A DNA stretch of 64,000 nucleotides from Paracyclopina nana (Eukaryota > Arthropoda > Copepoda > Cyclopoida > Cyclopettidae), in NCBI GenBank assembly GCA_019096065.1, contig JAGUCH010000002.1, positions 15,760,501-15,824,500 of the forward strand. The letters run 5' to 3'. Positions 45,933 through 58,368 of the stretch are shown here, piece by piece. The translations under genes and the position numbers were made by a program. The notes beneath the pieces were generated by a model. The model did no database searches, was not told where the DNA came from, and worked only from the letters and a program-made list of their open reading frames with translations. The stretch's first letter is position 1; each line of letters begins with the position of its first letter.

Positions 45933-46744
45933 TCATGAACTTTTCTCCAATAAATTTGACAACTGTTCAAGTTCAACTGTGACAGGCCCATCATTGGTAA
46001 TGTTGACTTGCATCATGGCTCCAAAAGCTCCATCCTTGATCTTGCCATCGTTGTGGCTCTTCTTCAGTTCGGCTAGCAAATCTTCATACATACTTTTGGC
46101 TTCATCTCCTGCCATGGCCAGGTGGAAATCCACCTTGTTGCCCTACAGTTTTAAGGCAGAAAAAAGAGCACCTTTTAGAGGAATCTTCCATCAAATTCAC
46201 CAACAACTATTTATAACTCTGAGAGTAGCAATACATAATTGGATTTGGTGCAGGTTTTTTGAGAGAAGATTTTCTAGGAACTTTCCTCTTATTTGATTAA
46301 AAAATTCCAGCATTGTTGCCAAGACATCTCACATTAATTAGCCAGTGCATTTTTCAACCTGCACAACATATTTGCATTTTTAAACTCCCACAAAAGAATA
46401 AGATTCAAGACAAATAATAAGGTGATTAAAATAGGTGATGAGCTGTTTTAATTTAGCAATATTTAGTATGCTTTTTTCACCTTGAGCACGTGGTACAGGG
46501 TGAACTGGCTGACACAGAGCACTTCCAAATTAAGGTCCTTCACAGATTTGTCCCATCTCTTGCCAGATTGAGGATCATCAAATAATCTCAATGACAGAAT
46601 CTTCTTGGCAATGTACTCCAATTCTTTCCTTGTATCACTTCTGTGTATTCCTACAAGGACACAAAGGCCTTTGCCTATGGAGGAAATGACTTGACCATCA
46701 ACCACGACAGAGGCTGCAGTCACTCTTTGGATCAAAGCTTTCAT
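45933..46744 (-). CDS. DTD1: D-aminoacyl-tRNA deacylase
   Basis: Two exons, 46744-46481 and 46142-45933, join in phase 0 to 157 residues. The start MKALIQRVTAASVVVDG, catalytic SQFTL (79-83) and the NDGPVT motif (138-143) that closes the partner's active site are all present, in the order and spacing of bacterial and animal DTD. The dimer removes D-amino acids, and glycine mischarged on tRNA-Ala, from tRNA in the cytosol. The C-terminal Lys/Ser-rich extension of vertebrate DTD1 is absent, as in most invertebrates and bacteria. The gene is convergent with the FUBP-like gene; the intron is 338 nt. Confidence 0.95.
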
Positions 46745-49339
46745 GGCAGATTTGTGTGAAAAAGTTCCCTCTTATTGCTCTTATTTGTTGACATTTTCAC
46801 AGCCATAGAAAAGTGCGGGAAATTCAAATTTATTGGATGACGTCACTGAAAATGGATGCTTCCAAGCCACAAGCTACTATTTCATGCATTAGTACTTGAG
46901 CTTTCAGGAAAAGTGTATTATTTTGGGCTCTTTCAACGACTTCCTCACTCTTAATCCCCATCAGATATTTGGTAAGGAATGAGGCTGTGTTATTGCCATA
47001 GAATTTAGTGGAGAGCAGTAATTAATGAAGAAAGATGTATACATACCTATACTAAGTATGTAACTGATTTAATTGCATTGCGCTACCACTTTTGTATTTA
47101 CCTTTAGTAATATGGCTCTGTTCGTCTGGAACAAAATTAACTGAGCATAACATTATCTGAGATCATATTTTGGAAAGTATTATACTGTATAATATTGTTT
47201 ATTTTCGGTTTGTTACTCTCGGAAATTCAATGCAGTCAGATATTTTGTATGGGCTTCGATTTTAGCCGTAGGCCTGCAAACATTGCTGGTGAACATGGCT
47301 TCTTCCTCTTTAGCAAAAGTATTTTCTGGAAATGATGCCTTGCCCAAAAGGAAAAAATATTAAGCTTGATGCAGATAAACTGTGCAATCATAAAGAAGTA
47401 ACGCTAGAAAGCGCTCCCTAAATTCATCCTTGAAAAAAGGGCAATTTTGAGTGAGGTCATTAGAGCATTTTGGCATTAGAGAAATTGTCTGTTTTATTAT
47501 CTGCCAAAATGAGTGGGAGATCCAATTTCGGAAAAGAGAAAGAATGAGTTTTTTTGGACCTAACCTAGGTGAAGACTATTAGCCTTCAAAAAAATGTGTC
47601 TTGCAAATTATTATAGTGCCTCAATTGACCTTTTCTCAAGGACTCTATATTTTTGAGTATTTTAAGTTCTCAGCTGACATTTCCATTTTCTCTGCCTTTT
47701 TCATGGTAATTACTCCGATTTGATCTTTTCTCCCCAAAAAGCGTTACTTTTTGAAAGTGCATTGCATTTATTTTTATTTCGTGCAATGCAATATACTACT
47801 GAAATGTGTAAACACATAAAACTGCGATATAGCAATTCAGAGTTGCCACCATAATAAAGCAAGGAGTGGCCCAATTACTTCCTCAAAATAAACCTGCGAT
47901 TTAAAGCGGAGTTTGTTTTGGCAGGTGAGTTGCTAGTTCATCGTTTAAGGTTAAGCTATATTAAAGCGCGAAACTGTATACTAATATGGGACAGGTGTGT
48001 GTTTACTCTTTGCTTTTCATCAAGTCTTAAAAGTGTTGCTGGCCTTCTTCTGACGTCAAAGACTTTCCCGCAGCAGTAATAGCTGCAAACAAAACTGGGA
48101 TTTCCTACGTCGCCAGAAAACCCAGTAGCTCACAAAAGTGTTGTTTTTCAGCCCGTCTTCAAAAAATGACAGCTAGATGAGCTCAACACTTTCTTTTACT
48201 GAGCTTTTTATACCTAAAAGACAAGTATTCTAATACTCTAGATAGAGCGCCGCGTGGGCTACCAGACTGGAAAATCCCATTTGCGCCATACGCCCTCCAA
48301 AAATGCCAAATAGCACAATAACATGAAAAATCCAGCTCTGGTAATTTCCCCGTTCTCAGTGGCGCCATCTGTAGTGCTAGTAGCAAAACTGATGAACTAA
48401 ATATCTTGATGAAGATTAAGAAGACTAATTTCAGCTGATTTCACGAGAATTTAGCCATTTTTAATATGGCGGTAAATTTAGTACTCCTTTGAAAATAATC
48501 CGATCATCAAGGCTATTTTGGTCTATGTTCTCTGCCAGGAAAAAGAGTAATAAGGGATTACTGAAGAACTAAAAGGGCACGCCAGGCAAGCTAGTTTGCT
48601 TCTGAGCTTTTATTACAAGGCATCTTAGTATTTAGGATTTTCTTTATTTGGCATGCATATGAGAAAGCTCACTAGTCATATCAAAGAGCGTTCTGTTCAC
48701 TCCATAAAACTTGCAGTGTATTTCTCCCAGGAGCCTCGAATATCATCCATAATACACCTCTGTATCCTTAGGCCATAACTTCTGATGCTGTTATATAGTA
48801 TATTTTGCGCCCATATCACACTTACTTGGGCCTGAAATGGCGCGTGTGCCCCAAATCCAAAGTGTGATAATATTTCGCCACTGCATGTTGGTCCTCGTCG
48901 CAGCTTGCTGAATATGGGATTAACCCAATGTGCAAGAGAATGGTAGATGTCAATGTTGGGCACCACATTTAGTATGCTATATGTGTACACACATCAGAAA
49001 CTTCATTGAGTGGACGCATAAAAAAAGAAAGAATATGATGTAGGACATCAAGAATTCTTATTCGAAAAAAACGGATTAATTTCGGCTTTGAAGTTGCTTC
49101 ACGCTGAATTTCTATGTGTGGAAAAATCTCTTTCAAGAGTGGATCTCTTGTGTTCAGGGAATGCCAGATTTAGTGTACTAATTCCCTCTTTAGGCGAGCG
49201 ACAGTGAAAGATTTCAGCGAAAAGCTCTTAGCTGTGCAGCGGAGTAATTAATTATCAGGGCTACAACCTCCCCCATCACTCCACGTGAGTTGAGCCCACA
49301 TGGTGAAAAAGTAGCTTACGCCAGTGCAATGGCAAAATA
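46745..49339. other. Long intergenic stretch, nothing recognised
   Basis: 2.6 kb of AT-rich sequence upstream of DTD1. One AGATGGCGC motif lies at 48362-48370 (minus orientation). A few open frames of 60-100 codons are present but show no domain or splice support. Confidence 0.4.
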
Positions 49340-49340
49340 T

Positions 49341-49488
49341 AGGATTATACACCTCTAGGCTGGAGGATAACACGAATTATTTTTTAGTGTCAAGTGACAG
49401 ATCACGAGTGAGCAGAGCGAACGAGTGATTGTTACGCGACACTAAAAAATAATGAGTGTTATCCGACAGCCTAGAGGTGTATAATCCT
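49341..49488. repeat. 148-bp hairpin, copy 1
   Basis: Arms of about 52 bases starting AGGATTATACACCTCTAGGC are near-exact inverted copies. The loop contains ATCACGAGTGAGCAGAGCGA and a second ATCAC/GTGAT pairing. MITE-like, no coding content. Confidence 0.9.
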
Positions 49489-49970
49489 ATTACTATTAGC
49501 TACCCCCTACATTTCAAGAATTTGCTATAATTGAATTAAGGAAAGTGTTTTTTTGACTTGATTTTTGCAAAAATGCATTAAATATTGCGACTCGCTTTGT
49601 TGCAGATAGGAGCAAAAGCTCATCAAAGCTGACCCAGCGGTCTAGCCTGCAACATGCGCATGCGCTTGTTGCCCTTGCATCCTGCCATCACGCTCGCCAC
49701 TTGCTATTTGTTTTCGACCCGGCTAGCCGCTTTGTCCCATAAGTAAGCATGAGCTTATCAAAGTTGACCCAGCAGTCTATCCTGCCAGCCACTTCTTGCT
49801 GCTTGCAGCCGCGCGCGCCGGCCAGTCTGGCCACATGTTTGCAGTGCTAGATAGGCGCTATTTGACCTGGGACATGCGCCAGTTGCCGTTGCGTCTTGCG
49901 ACCATGCCGCGCCGGCCCGTTCGGCCATGTTTTTAAGGGCTCGCTCCTAAGCCATTTTCATAATCAAATT

Positions 49971-50035
49971 GGTGGCTCAGAGGTAGAGCGTTGGCGCGCT
50001 ACCCGGATGACCACGGTTCGATTCTTACTGCCACC
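49971..50035 (+). repeat. tRNA-like SINE segment, copy 1
   Basis: GGTGGC pairs with GCCACC as an acceptor-like stem, GCTC/GAGC as a D stem, and GGTTCGATTC is a B box. Anticodon and T stems do not form well, so this is a SINE head and not a tRNA. Confidence 0.65.
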
Positions 50036-50597
50036 TTCCTTTTTTTCTATGTTAAATAAGGTAGATGGCGCAACGAACAAGCGAGGCATAATGATCATTA
50101 TCCACTTGTAGATGCATAATGTTCATTATCCTCTTCTACATCAAACAACAATGAAAAATCATGGAAATTATATGGTCGGAGCTTATGTACTGCTCAGCCG
50201 TCTCAGCTAATAGTAATATAGGATTATACACCTCTAGGCTGGAGGATAACACGAATTATTTTTTAGTGTCAAGTGACAGATCACAAGTGAGCGGAGCGAA
50301 CGAGTGATTGGCACGAGACACTAAAAAATAATGAGTGTTATCCGACAGCCTAGAGGTGTATAATCCTATTACTAGTAGCTGCCCCCCAACATTTCAAGCA
50401 TTGGCTATAATTGAATTTACGAAAGTTTTTAGGCTTGTTTTTTGCAAAATATGCCTTAAATTTTGCGCTTCGCTTTATTGCAGATGGCGAGCGTGAGCTC
50501 ATCAAAGCTGACCCAGCGGTCTAGCCTTCAACATGCGCCTGTTGCCATTGCGTCTTGCGACCATGCCGCGCCAGCCCATGTTTTTTCAGCGCTCGCT

Positions 50598-51043
50598 AGT
50601 GGTGATGGAACGAGCCGGAAATTTTCAGCTTGATCAAGCTTCAAGCTTTTAGAAACGTGTTCGAGTGATCCCAAGCTTTTGAAAATAGTTATCAAGCTTT
50701 TTCACACTCAAAATTTAACATTTCAAGCTTTTCACTTTTTTAGTACTTTAAGACAAAAAATGGCAATTAATCACCAGATTTGACAAAAATACACACAAAA
50801 CATAAAAAATGACAGAAATAGCTTTAACTTTGATTAAGTAATATGATCCCTGAAGTATTTGTTAATTTTAAAATCAGCCCTTTTTTCTTTTGATTAAAAA
50901 TGGATTAAGTCTTGAAATTTTTTGGTGTCAAGCTTTTTCAAGCTTTTCATTTTGGGCTTCAAGCTTTTCATAATTTGCTTAGGTAGCTCAAGCTGGGTTT
51001 TAGTTTCAAGCTTTCAAGCCAAGCAGAAACTTGTTCCATCACT
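50598..51043. mobile_element. Short TIR element inserted into unit 2
   Basis: The ends read AGTGGTGATGGAAC and, inverted, AGTGATGGAAC; flanks repeat CGCTAG/TGCTAG, an approximate target duplication of 6 or more bases, and unit 1 lacks the insert. The interior is rich in 'caagcttttcaagctt'. Non-autonomous; hAT-like by end sequence, which is a guess. Confidence 0.7.
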
Positions 51044-51104
51044 ATTTGCTAGTCGCCAGTTTAGTATTATAGCTATTTCGCCAAACTTTTTAAGTAATCC
51101 AATT

Positions 51105-51167
51105 GATGGTTCAGTGGCAGAGCGTCGGCGCGCTACCCGGGTGACCGGGGTTCGATCCTTACTACCT
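51105..51167 (+). repeat. tRNA-like SINE segment, copy 2
   Basis: Same layout as copy 1 with GATGGTTCAGTGGCAGAGCG as A box and GGGGTTCGATCC as B box, closer to a tRNA consensus. Confidence 0.65.
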
Positions 51168-51359
51168 CCTACCTTTTTTTCTTTGATATTCAAATAAAAT
51201 AGATGGCGCAAGAAATCAAGTGAGGTATAATTATCATTATTCACTTGTAGATGCATAATGTTCATTATCCTCCTCTGGATCAAACAGCAATGAATAATCA
51301 TGGAAATTATATGGTCGGAGCTTATGTACTGCTCAGCCGTCTCAGCTAATAGTAATATA

Positions 51360-52885
51360 AATTGTCTTTACTTTCGAGCTGGAATTTTGGCCAAAAGAAG
51401 ATTTTCCTGATTTTGCTCCGCCATTGTATTTTGAGTTTCATTTCCTCTTTAGCACAATCCCAGTTTTCCTCCTGGTTTTTTAGGCCTTTGAGCTAAAGAA
51501 AATGCATATTAGGACCTCACTTCATTTTTCGATGAGTGTGAATGCTGGATTTGGCTTCTACGAAGCCTCTTTCACACCACTCGAGGTTAGGTTAACCTCG
51601 AGGGTCAAAAGGAGGTAGGCTCAGTGCAACTTGTGGCTCGAGTGCATGCACCGAAATTAATTGGCCACACTAATTAGGCATTGAAGAGGCTTTTGATAGA
51701 TGGCCTTCAGCTCCACGGAGGATCAAAGTAGCGACGTGATGCAAAAATCGGAGCGTTTTCCGTGAATCTTCAGCAACACGTAATGCAATAGCCAGACTTG
51801 CAGTCAACAACCGCTGTTTGCCAAGACTTTGAGTCTAGCTAGCTGTGAAAGTGCTCGATGTATTCAGGCCTTCAAAGAAGACGTGACAATTTTACCAATG
51901 TTGCCAGTCATTTCAGACCCTGAAAGCATAAATAGTTGCTGGAAGGCATGAAAAATGGAGGTCTTGGCAGAAATTGATGTACCCCTTGTACAACAGCCAA
52001 GCAAAAAATAGCACATGAACATGCAACGTACTATAATACTTCAAGCTATGCTACTATATGTACTTTTTTTGTGGCTCTTAGAAAAGTGTGATTTTGTATC
52101 TTACAAGTCTTCAGCTGTACTGTTAATAAATGAGAGAGCAAATAGGCTTACATGTATATTTCGTTAGCTGTTTCTTGGAGCTCCAATTTTAAGCTTTTTA
52201 AAGATATTGAGGAAATCTTTCACCAAGTCTTACATATAACTATAACGCATACCTGTCATTATGCAACGAAAAACCATCTTCCAAAAGCTGATAAAAATAC
52301 TAGCGTTTTAAATTGTATTTCTGGTCAGAGAAGAACTAAAGATGATTTTTATTCTGTATTTTAAGGAAAATAAGGCAGAATGAGTCAAAGGAAAGGGTGA
52401 CATCACATTGTGGTAAATTCTATCTGAGTCACAGAATTCGCAACATATGTGTAGGACATTAGTATATCTGACGAACGTAAGGAATACAGAGGTGTAAGCA
52501 CGCGAGAGTCAGAGAACTATATACTATATCTTTATGCGCGCGCGCGCGCTTAAATAAAGGCCAGAAGACCGCGCAAAGAGCAACAGTAGTGGAGACCGCA
52601 TCGTTCCGCTAACAGCACCTCAAAAAGTGAAAGCCACCCTATATAGCAGCTTTTATTTTACTACTACTTGGGGTGAAAATTGACCATTTTTCTCCAGTGG
52701 ACAAACACAGTAAGTCATGACCCAAATATTTCTCTTTCTTTCACAAAATAGCTAGGGTGATTTTTACTTTCAATCAGTCAGAAGAAAGCTTTTGGCAGGC
52801 CTCACTCCTACTAAAGAGATGTATCCCTAATTTTGTCTTGTTTTGTGCCACCATTGTTAGGGTGCTTTGCCAAAACTCTGCCAAA
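51360..52885. other. Intergenic upstream of the tandem paralogues
   Basis: A perfect 10-bp inverted repeat, CTCGAGGTTA/TAACCTCGAG, lies at 51580-51602. A (GC)n run lies at about 52536-52550. No exon is supported; the promoter of the first paralogue should be near the right end. Confidence 0.4.
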
Positions 52886-54134
52886 ATGGTGCCAGACACT
52901 GATGTCATCAACATAATTGAAGAAGAGCAAGGAGCCACCAGCATTAAAAAAATGGCTGACGTCTCCTCACTCAAGGATAAAATCACGAGAATCAATGGAT
53001 TCCTGCAGGAGCTCAAAGTGCTCAGCCATGACTGCCAGGATCTGGAGCAGAACCAGGAGGACAAGGAGAGGCAGGTCTTCAATCGCAGGACAATTCAAGT
53101 GGGAGCTGAAATCCAGGATGCCAGGGACTTGTTGTCAGCCATCTGCAAGCATGGGCTGCCTGACAGGCAATGGAGGCTGCTTTTCGAGGCCACCGAGGCT
53201 GACCAAGAAGACACTTGTCTCAGTGGCTTCGACATCGATCCCAGCGTCCAGTTCTTCGGCATCGACTGGGAGAGAGTCTTTGGAAGGTGTTTTGGCTTGA
53301 GCATGCATGCCAAGCTTCTGGAGGCCTCCTTGATGGCTTCTCAGGACGACGAGTCAGTCGAGCTGGACTTGGTGCTCATCAACAAGATGCTAAGGGAGTT
53401 GGCCGCCATTGAGGCCGATGTCCTCAGCCATTCCGAGGCTGTTTTGCGAGGGAGGCTGAGCAAAAGTCAACGCAAGCTCATTTTTGACGAGCAGCTGAAA
53501 TATGCTGCACTCTCCACCAATAAAGGGAATCAGGTAATTTTATTTTCTGCAAAATATTAAAAATATCGCCAAATTGCAATAGTGCAAAGTTTACCGCAAT
53601 AATATTGATCACAGTTTCATAAGTGCTTATTATAGGCTTAAAAACAGGCTTATGCTCGAGTATAGACTTAAATTGGCTCGTTTTAAATATCTGAAGGCAA
53701 AACTTGTGTTTTTAGCCATTTTTTGTGGGAAAAGTGAGTGGATTTCCTTCATTTTGGATCATAATGAATTTCTAGAAAATGAAAAAAAAGCCTTAATTGG
53801 TGTGATTCCATGGTTTTTTTTACAGCTCACGTCTGGCTCTTCAGTGTCGAAAAGCCGGAGCTTTCGGGACTCGAGTGGCAAATCGCGGCCGATCAAATAC
53901 AAGAAGAACAAAACGACGAATCTGGACAAGTTGACCAGCTCGATGTCGGCCCACACGCTCAAGTGCTCCTCCTCGGGCAGCGACGAGGAGCAGTTTTTCG
54001 ACAAAAAGCCCACCGTGGTCTCCATCAGCCCGCTGAAGCGAAAAAGCTCGTCGGGGTCAAACGGGAACTCGGCCACGACGACTTCGTCTTCGTTTATGCA
54101 GAATGTCACGTCCATCTTCAAAAACATACGGTGA
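52886..54134 (+). CDS. Uncharacterised helical protein, tandem paralogue A
   Basis: Two exons, 52886-53533 and 53826-54134, join in phase 0 to 318 residues. The start MVPDTDVINIIEEEQG has a strong context (CAAAATGG); the frame is open to 52757 upstream but that part looks non-coding. Residues 25-215 are predicted helical (ITRINGFLQELKVLS, LLSAICKHGLPDRQWRLLFE, VQFFGIDWERVFGRCFG, LSHSEAVLRGRLSK). The C-terminal 100 residues are Ser/Lys-rich and likely disordered, ending SFMQNVTSIFKNIR. The helical part aligns over its length with the next gene at 56169-58368, which fixes it as a real protein. I do not recognise the family. A candidate poly(A) signal (AATAAA) is at 54453-54458. Confidence 0.75.
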
Positions 54135-56168
54135 TTGCCGATCCGATCGCCCAGTTGCAACACGTTTGTGCAAACGGCGATCCAGACGACGGCCACGCAA
54201 CCGAGGCTCGTCTCATTTTCGAGGCTGCCAAATGGGAAGAGTGTCTTTTGTGTCCTCAGGAGACAAAACACTTCCCAGAGACTCATTCCTCCTGATCACC
54301 ATCAGCAACAATATCAGTGGGGAAATACATTTCTACCTGAGCTGATTTGAATACCATACTATACTATACGTGACTCTCACGCCAAAAACTAAATTCACAC
54401 TTAGCCGCACTTTCTTAATGCCTCTAAACTGTAGTCGACTATCAGCATGAATAATAAAAAGAAAGAGAGGGAAAGACATCTTCTCCTTTTGTGGTTCCAT
54501 CTTCCATGAAACTTTTTCTGTCAAAAGTTTTGCATTGTTGCCAACAAAAACCATAAATAAGGCCGCTACAACGGATGTTGTTTATGTCAGATTAAAAACT
54601 CGCGCTAGATGGCGCTGCAACAGCTGACAAAAACACTAACCAGTTACGCAAAAGAGCGGCACATTCAAAATGTCAACAAATTAATTATTACGCTAATTTT
54701 CTTCTTTTTTCAAATACAGTGCATGATCGCCGCTAAATTGTTAAATGATATAATTAGCTGGCGCAAAATTAGGAACGAGACGCCATTCTTCCTTTTCTTG
54801 TCTGCTCCTAAAATGATAAAGGATGTAATAAAATGGCTCACAATTTTTTGGTGAGCTCACTTAATGATGGGCTATAAATAGGGCTCTCTGCTGCTGCTGC
54901 AATCTTATTGAGCAGTCGCGAACAATGATGCTGCTGCTGCTGAGGCATGAAATTGAATCTGTCGTTGCTTTTTGATCCGTTTTCATACACGAAAAAGCTT
55001 TCTTACGAGATACGCAGCAGCTAGAAGCATTCTTCTATATTTAGACATGATGGTATAAGTGTCAGTGGCAGAATGACGGAGACAAACATACAAGAAAATG
55101 CTTCTTATTTGACCACCAAGAGCACACATAATAACCGTACACATATATGCTGTGGTGAAAAGCACTGAGGCTTTCACGTGCATCAGCGATTCGTGGACAA
55201 TTTTTCTGCCACTCTCTGTAGAAACTATGACGTCATCAACTCGCGCGTGAACACAACGAACCATAAAAAGTGGGATGATGCCATGAGGAGGCCCAAAGCT
55301 CTTTTGTGCACAATTCAACTCTGGTTTAAAAGGTTCCCTGCTATTCACTCTTAGTAGTGAGCTGTGATCCGCGAAATAACGCGTTTTTTAGCAGCCCGCA
55401 AATAGAAACGTTTGATCATATTCGCATGCGAATGGCACACCAGCTAACTAAAAAGGTATCTATTTTCTTGAGCAGATTTCATTATGGCATTTGGAACATC
55501 TGAGATATGTGAGAAAATTGCTGCACTTTTCCTGAGAATGGAACCATCTGATGACCGCCAATTTTGGAGTTTTTTCTTGAGATTTATGCTAAAAAGCTAT
55601 ATATACCATACAAAGAATTCAGGAATTTTGGCATTGCTTAATTAATTTCGATTTATTGGCATTTATGGAGCAATGAAGGTTCGTACAACTTGATTATGTA
55701 CGGTGGCGCACCTTTTATTAGGCGAGAGCCTTGAAATCGCGACTTTTTGATATCGAGGAAAATTAAAGTGGTTTTTTTTATTCTTAACCGCAAGCGTATT
55801 TGAAAGGTCGCGAAATGCAACAACAACAATAGAGGCAACTGGATTATACCTATTTACGTAGAAACCACAATTCTGCACGCGCGCGCGTGAATGTAGCATA
55901 AAGGTCATTATAGAGTATTTGTAGCCATATCGTCCCTCCATGATCGCTTCGCGCGCAGTACGCTGCGTTCCTTCACCTTGCTTGTCTTGTCGGAGCCAGT
56001 GCACCATACTATAGGGTAACTGAGTACAGGGAGTCTGAAAATTCAGTTTCTATTCCATGTTGTGCCATGAGAATAATTGCGAAGGAGGGCGGGTGCATAC
56101 CCGGCCTGGAAGTTGGTAACGTCAGTCACTGAGCGCAGCTCACCTGTTTTGGTCCTTGCGCATAAATC
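54135..56168. other. Spacer between the paralogues
   Basis: Contains one AGATGGCGC (54607-54615), a strong-looking TATA box (54874-54881) and a TGACGTCA at about 55227-55235. No long coding exon is supported. Confidence 0.4.
54874..54881 (+). promoter_or_regulatory. Candidate TATA box without an assigned gene
   Basis: gggcTATAAATAggg is followed 40 bases later by gagcagtcgc, which resembles an arthropod initiator, and at 54926 by an ATG opening MMLLLLRHEIESVVAF, closed by a stop. It may start a gene whose next exon I could not find. Confidence 0.35.
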
Positions 56169-58368
56169 ATGAAGGAGCTGCATCAATTGCACAATTTGCT
56201 CATGGTGAGCTGGCATTCGGAGCCCTCTAAGCTGCATGAAATAAGCGAAGAAGATTTGAGTGGTGCCAATAAAAAACCTGATCATGCCCTGGGGCAAATG
56301 AAGCTGAAGATCGTGTCCTTAAAGGCCAATTTGCAAGTCCTTCAGGAGTTGACCAACATCTGCTCCTCCAAGTGAGTGTGTACCAAAAAAGTTCATTTCC
56401 CAGGATATTATTTTTAGATTTTTTATGATTATTTTGGTTTTTGTTCCTCTTCAATGCTATGGTCACACTGACATTTACTCATCAAAAAATATTTATTTCA
56501 TAGTATGAAATCCGGATTAGCTATATGCTCAAATTTGGTTATCACGTTAAGGCAAATAACTAATTTTCTGGACTTGGTGTAATCGAAACTGATGGCTTCT
56601 TTGATAAAGTTAAATAGATTCTATTTTTGGAATATCTTCTAAATTGAGCCAACTTTTGAGCAGGCAGTTGACGTAATTCGAATTTTATGCCTTTCACTCC
56701 GTATGAGTACACCTTTTCTTAAGACAAACACACATGAAGGACTTTGTGAATATAGACAGCCCTAAAAGTAGGCCATCTCCCTTTAACACTTTGTGCAGTA
56801 CGAACTAAGAAAGAATTCCAAGAATACCCTGCTTTGAACCATCTCCACATATTGCTCGTATATTAGGGAGAGCGAGGAGAAGGACAAGGCCGCCTTCCAA
56901 GCCATGGTCGCCACAATTAGCCAGGACATAAATGGCCTTTTTGGCCTCATTCTCGCCATGCATCAGCATCGAGATCACGATGACCACCAGCTTCGACATC
57001 GAGTCTGCATTGTCAGCCAAGACATCAGCGTGGCCTTTTTTGGCCTGAACTGGGCGGAAGCCTTCCACAGCTTGGAGCAGGTTTCGGCCAAAGTGGAGCA
57101 ACTCCAAAGGCTGGAGGAGCCAGCCTCGACCTCGCTCCTCACCTTGGTCATGCCTTACCACTTGGCCTCCGACCTGGTCAAGCTGGAAAATGATCTCAAG
57201 GCTCACTCCGATGCGGTGCTCAAAGGCCGCACCAATTCCAAAGAAAAAGAACACATCAGGTATTCTACTCTACTATACTGGAGTGATCATATAGATAAAC
57301 TTCCTCCCTAATGGGACCGACTACTATATAAGTACATTCAATAGCATCCGATACATCAAGACGTGGGAGGAAATACAAACCAGGAAAATACTCAGGATGC
57401 GCGCGCGTGGTTTCTCCTAGCTACAATTATTGAGCGGAGCGAGAAAAACTTTGCTCCTTTTTTCTGCATTTTTATGCTTGGCATTTTCTTCTTATATGCT
57501 TTAAAATGCCCTGAGTAATTGAGAGCTCTGACTTAATTAAGCTGCTATAGTGTATATGTTATTTGTGTACATAATGCTCCGCTCAAATTATCCGAGCCGC
57601 CATAATACCGCCTCGGACACCTAACTAGAACTTGTATAGCGAGACGCAACGTAATCTGAGTCAGATGGGTAATTCTTGATTGGGGAAAATGCAGAATAAA
57701 CCGAGTAGTATATCTCTTTATGCTTCTCTATTTTACGTGATGTAGATAAGTTAGGTCCTTGAGGAATTGGATGATAGAGGGCGCTTTTTGCAGGATTTAA
57801 CGAAAAAAGGCTACATTTTGGCTTTTTTTTCAACGTACGAACTACATCCTAAAACGTAGGCGGCGTAATTACTCTTGTGGGTGTTGCTAATTTGACAAGT
57901 CGTTAGCATTTAATGAGAAAAAAGCCAAAACCACAGCTGCTGCTGCTTTTCCATATGTATCAAATTTGCCCTATTAATAAACCAACTTCTTCAGAACTGG
58001 TTATGATGGAAATGGCCCTGAAATAGCCCACATAATTTAAAAATTGAGTTACGAGGCTCTGATAAGGAGGCACCGAGGAAAATCTATCTTGGTATATCAA
58101 GGTGAAAGCTCAGCACTGATGTAATTGCAGATCGGAGCAGCGAAGGATGAGCCTACAACCGGTCCACCATGGTGGCCAGCAAGGCCTTAAAGGCCACAAC
58201 AAAGGCCCAGCCGTTGGCAAACGAAGGCTTAGCTTGGATGACAGGAACAAAGGATTCTTCGCCGGCCTTATGAGCCTTGTACGAAAAAGGGTGTCTCGTA
58301 CGCGGCCAAATCCACCTTCGATCCAAGAAATCGAAGCTTTCAGTCAGCAGCTCGGAAAGGCCGAATAA
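56169..58368 (+). CDS. Uncharacterised helical protein, tandem paralogue B
   Basis: Three exons, 56169-56371, 56867-57259 and 58131-58368, join in phase 2 each time to 277 residues. It shares with paralogue A a helical domain; the best-matched blocks are VAFFGLNWAEAFHS (A: VQFFGIDWERVFGR) and LKAHSDAVLKGR (A: VLSHSEAVLRGR). The C-terminus is basic and Ser/Gly-rich (NKGFFAGLMSLVRKRVSR) and different from A. Identity is low outside the blocks, so the duplication is old. Exon 1 has no counterpart intron in A, so intron structure has also changed. The terminal GAA-TAA-AAA places an AATAAA over the stop codon (58364-58369). The true start could be an upstream exon. Confidence 0.7.

Larger units (their letters stand above)
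49340..50219. repeat. Composite repeat, unit 1
   Basis: It begins with a 148-bp hairpin, runs through a tRNA-like segment and ends 'ctcagctaatagtaatata'. The next unit follows head to tail with the same start and end. It carries about 200 bases (the hairpin-to-tRNA spacer) not found in unit 2. Confidence 0.85.
50220..51359. repeat. Composite repeat, unit 2 (interrupted)
   Basis: Same hairpin (50220-50367), same tRNA-like part and same end as unit 1, so the two form a direct tandem duplication. A 450-bp element interrupts it at about 50598-51043. Confidence 0.85.

Noticed and set aside
49971-50035. Functional tRNA gene
   Set aside because: A and B boxes are present but anticodon and T stems do not pair; two diverged copies fit a SINE.
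52757-52885. Start of paralogue A at 52757
   Set aside because: Upstream residues are hydrophobic and unlike paralogue B; the ATG at 52886 has the better context.
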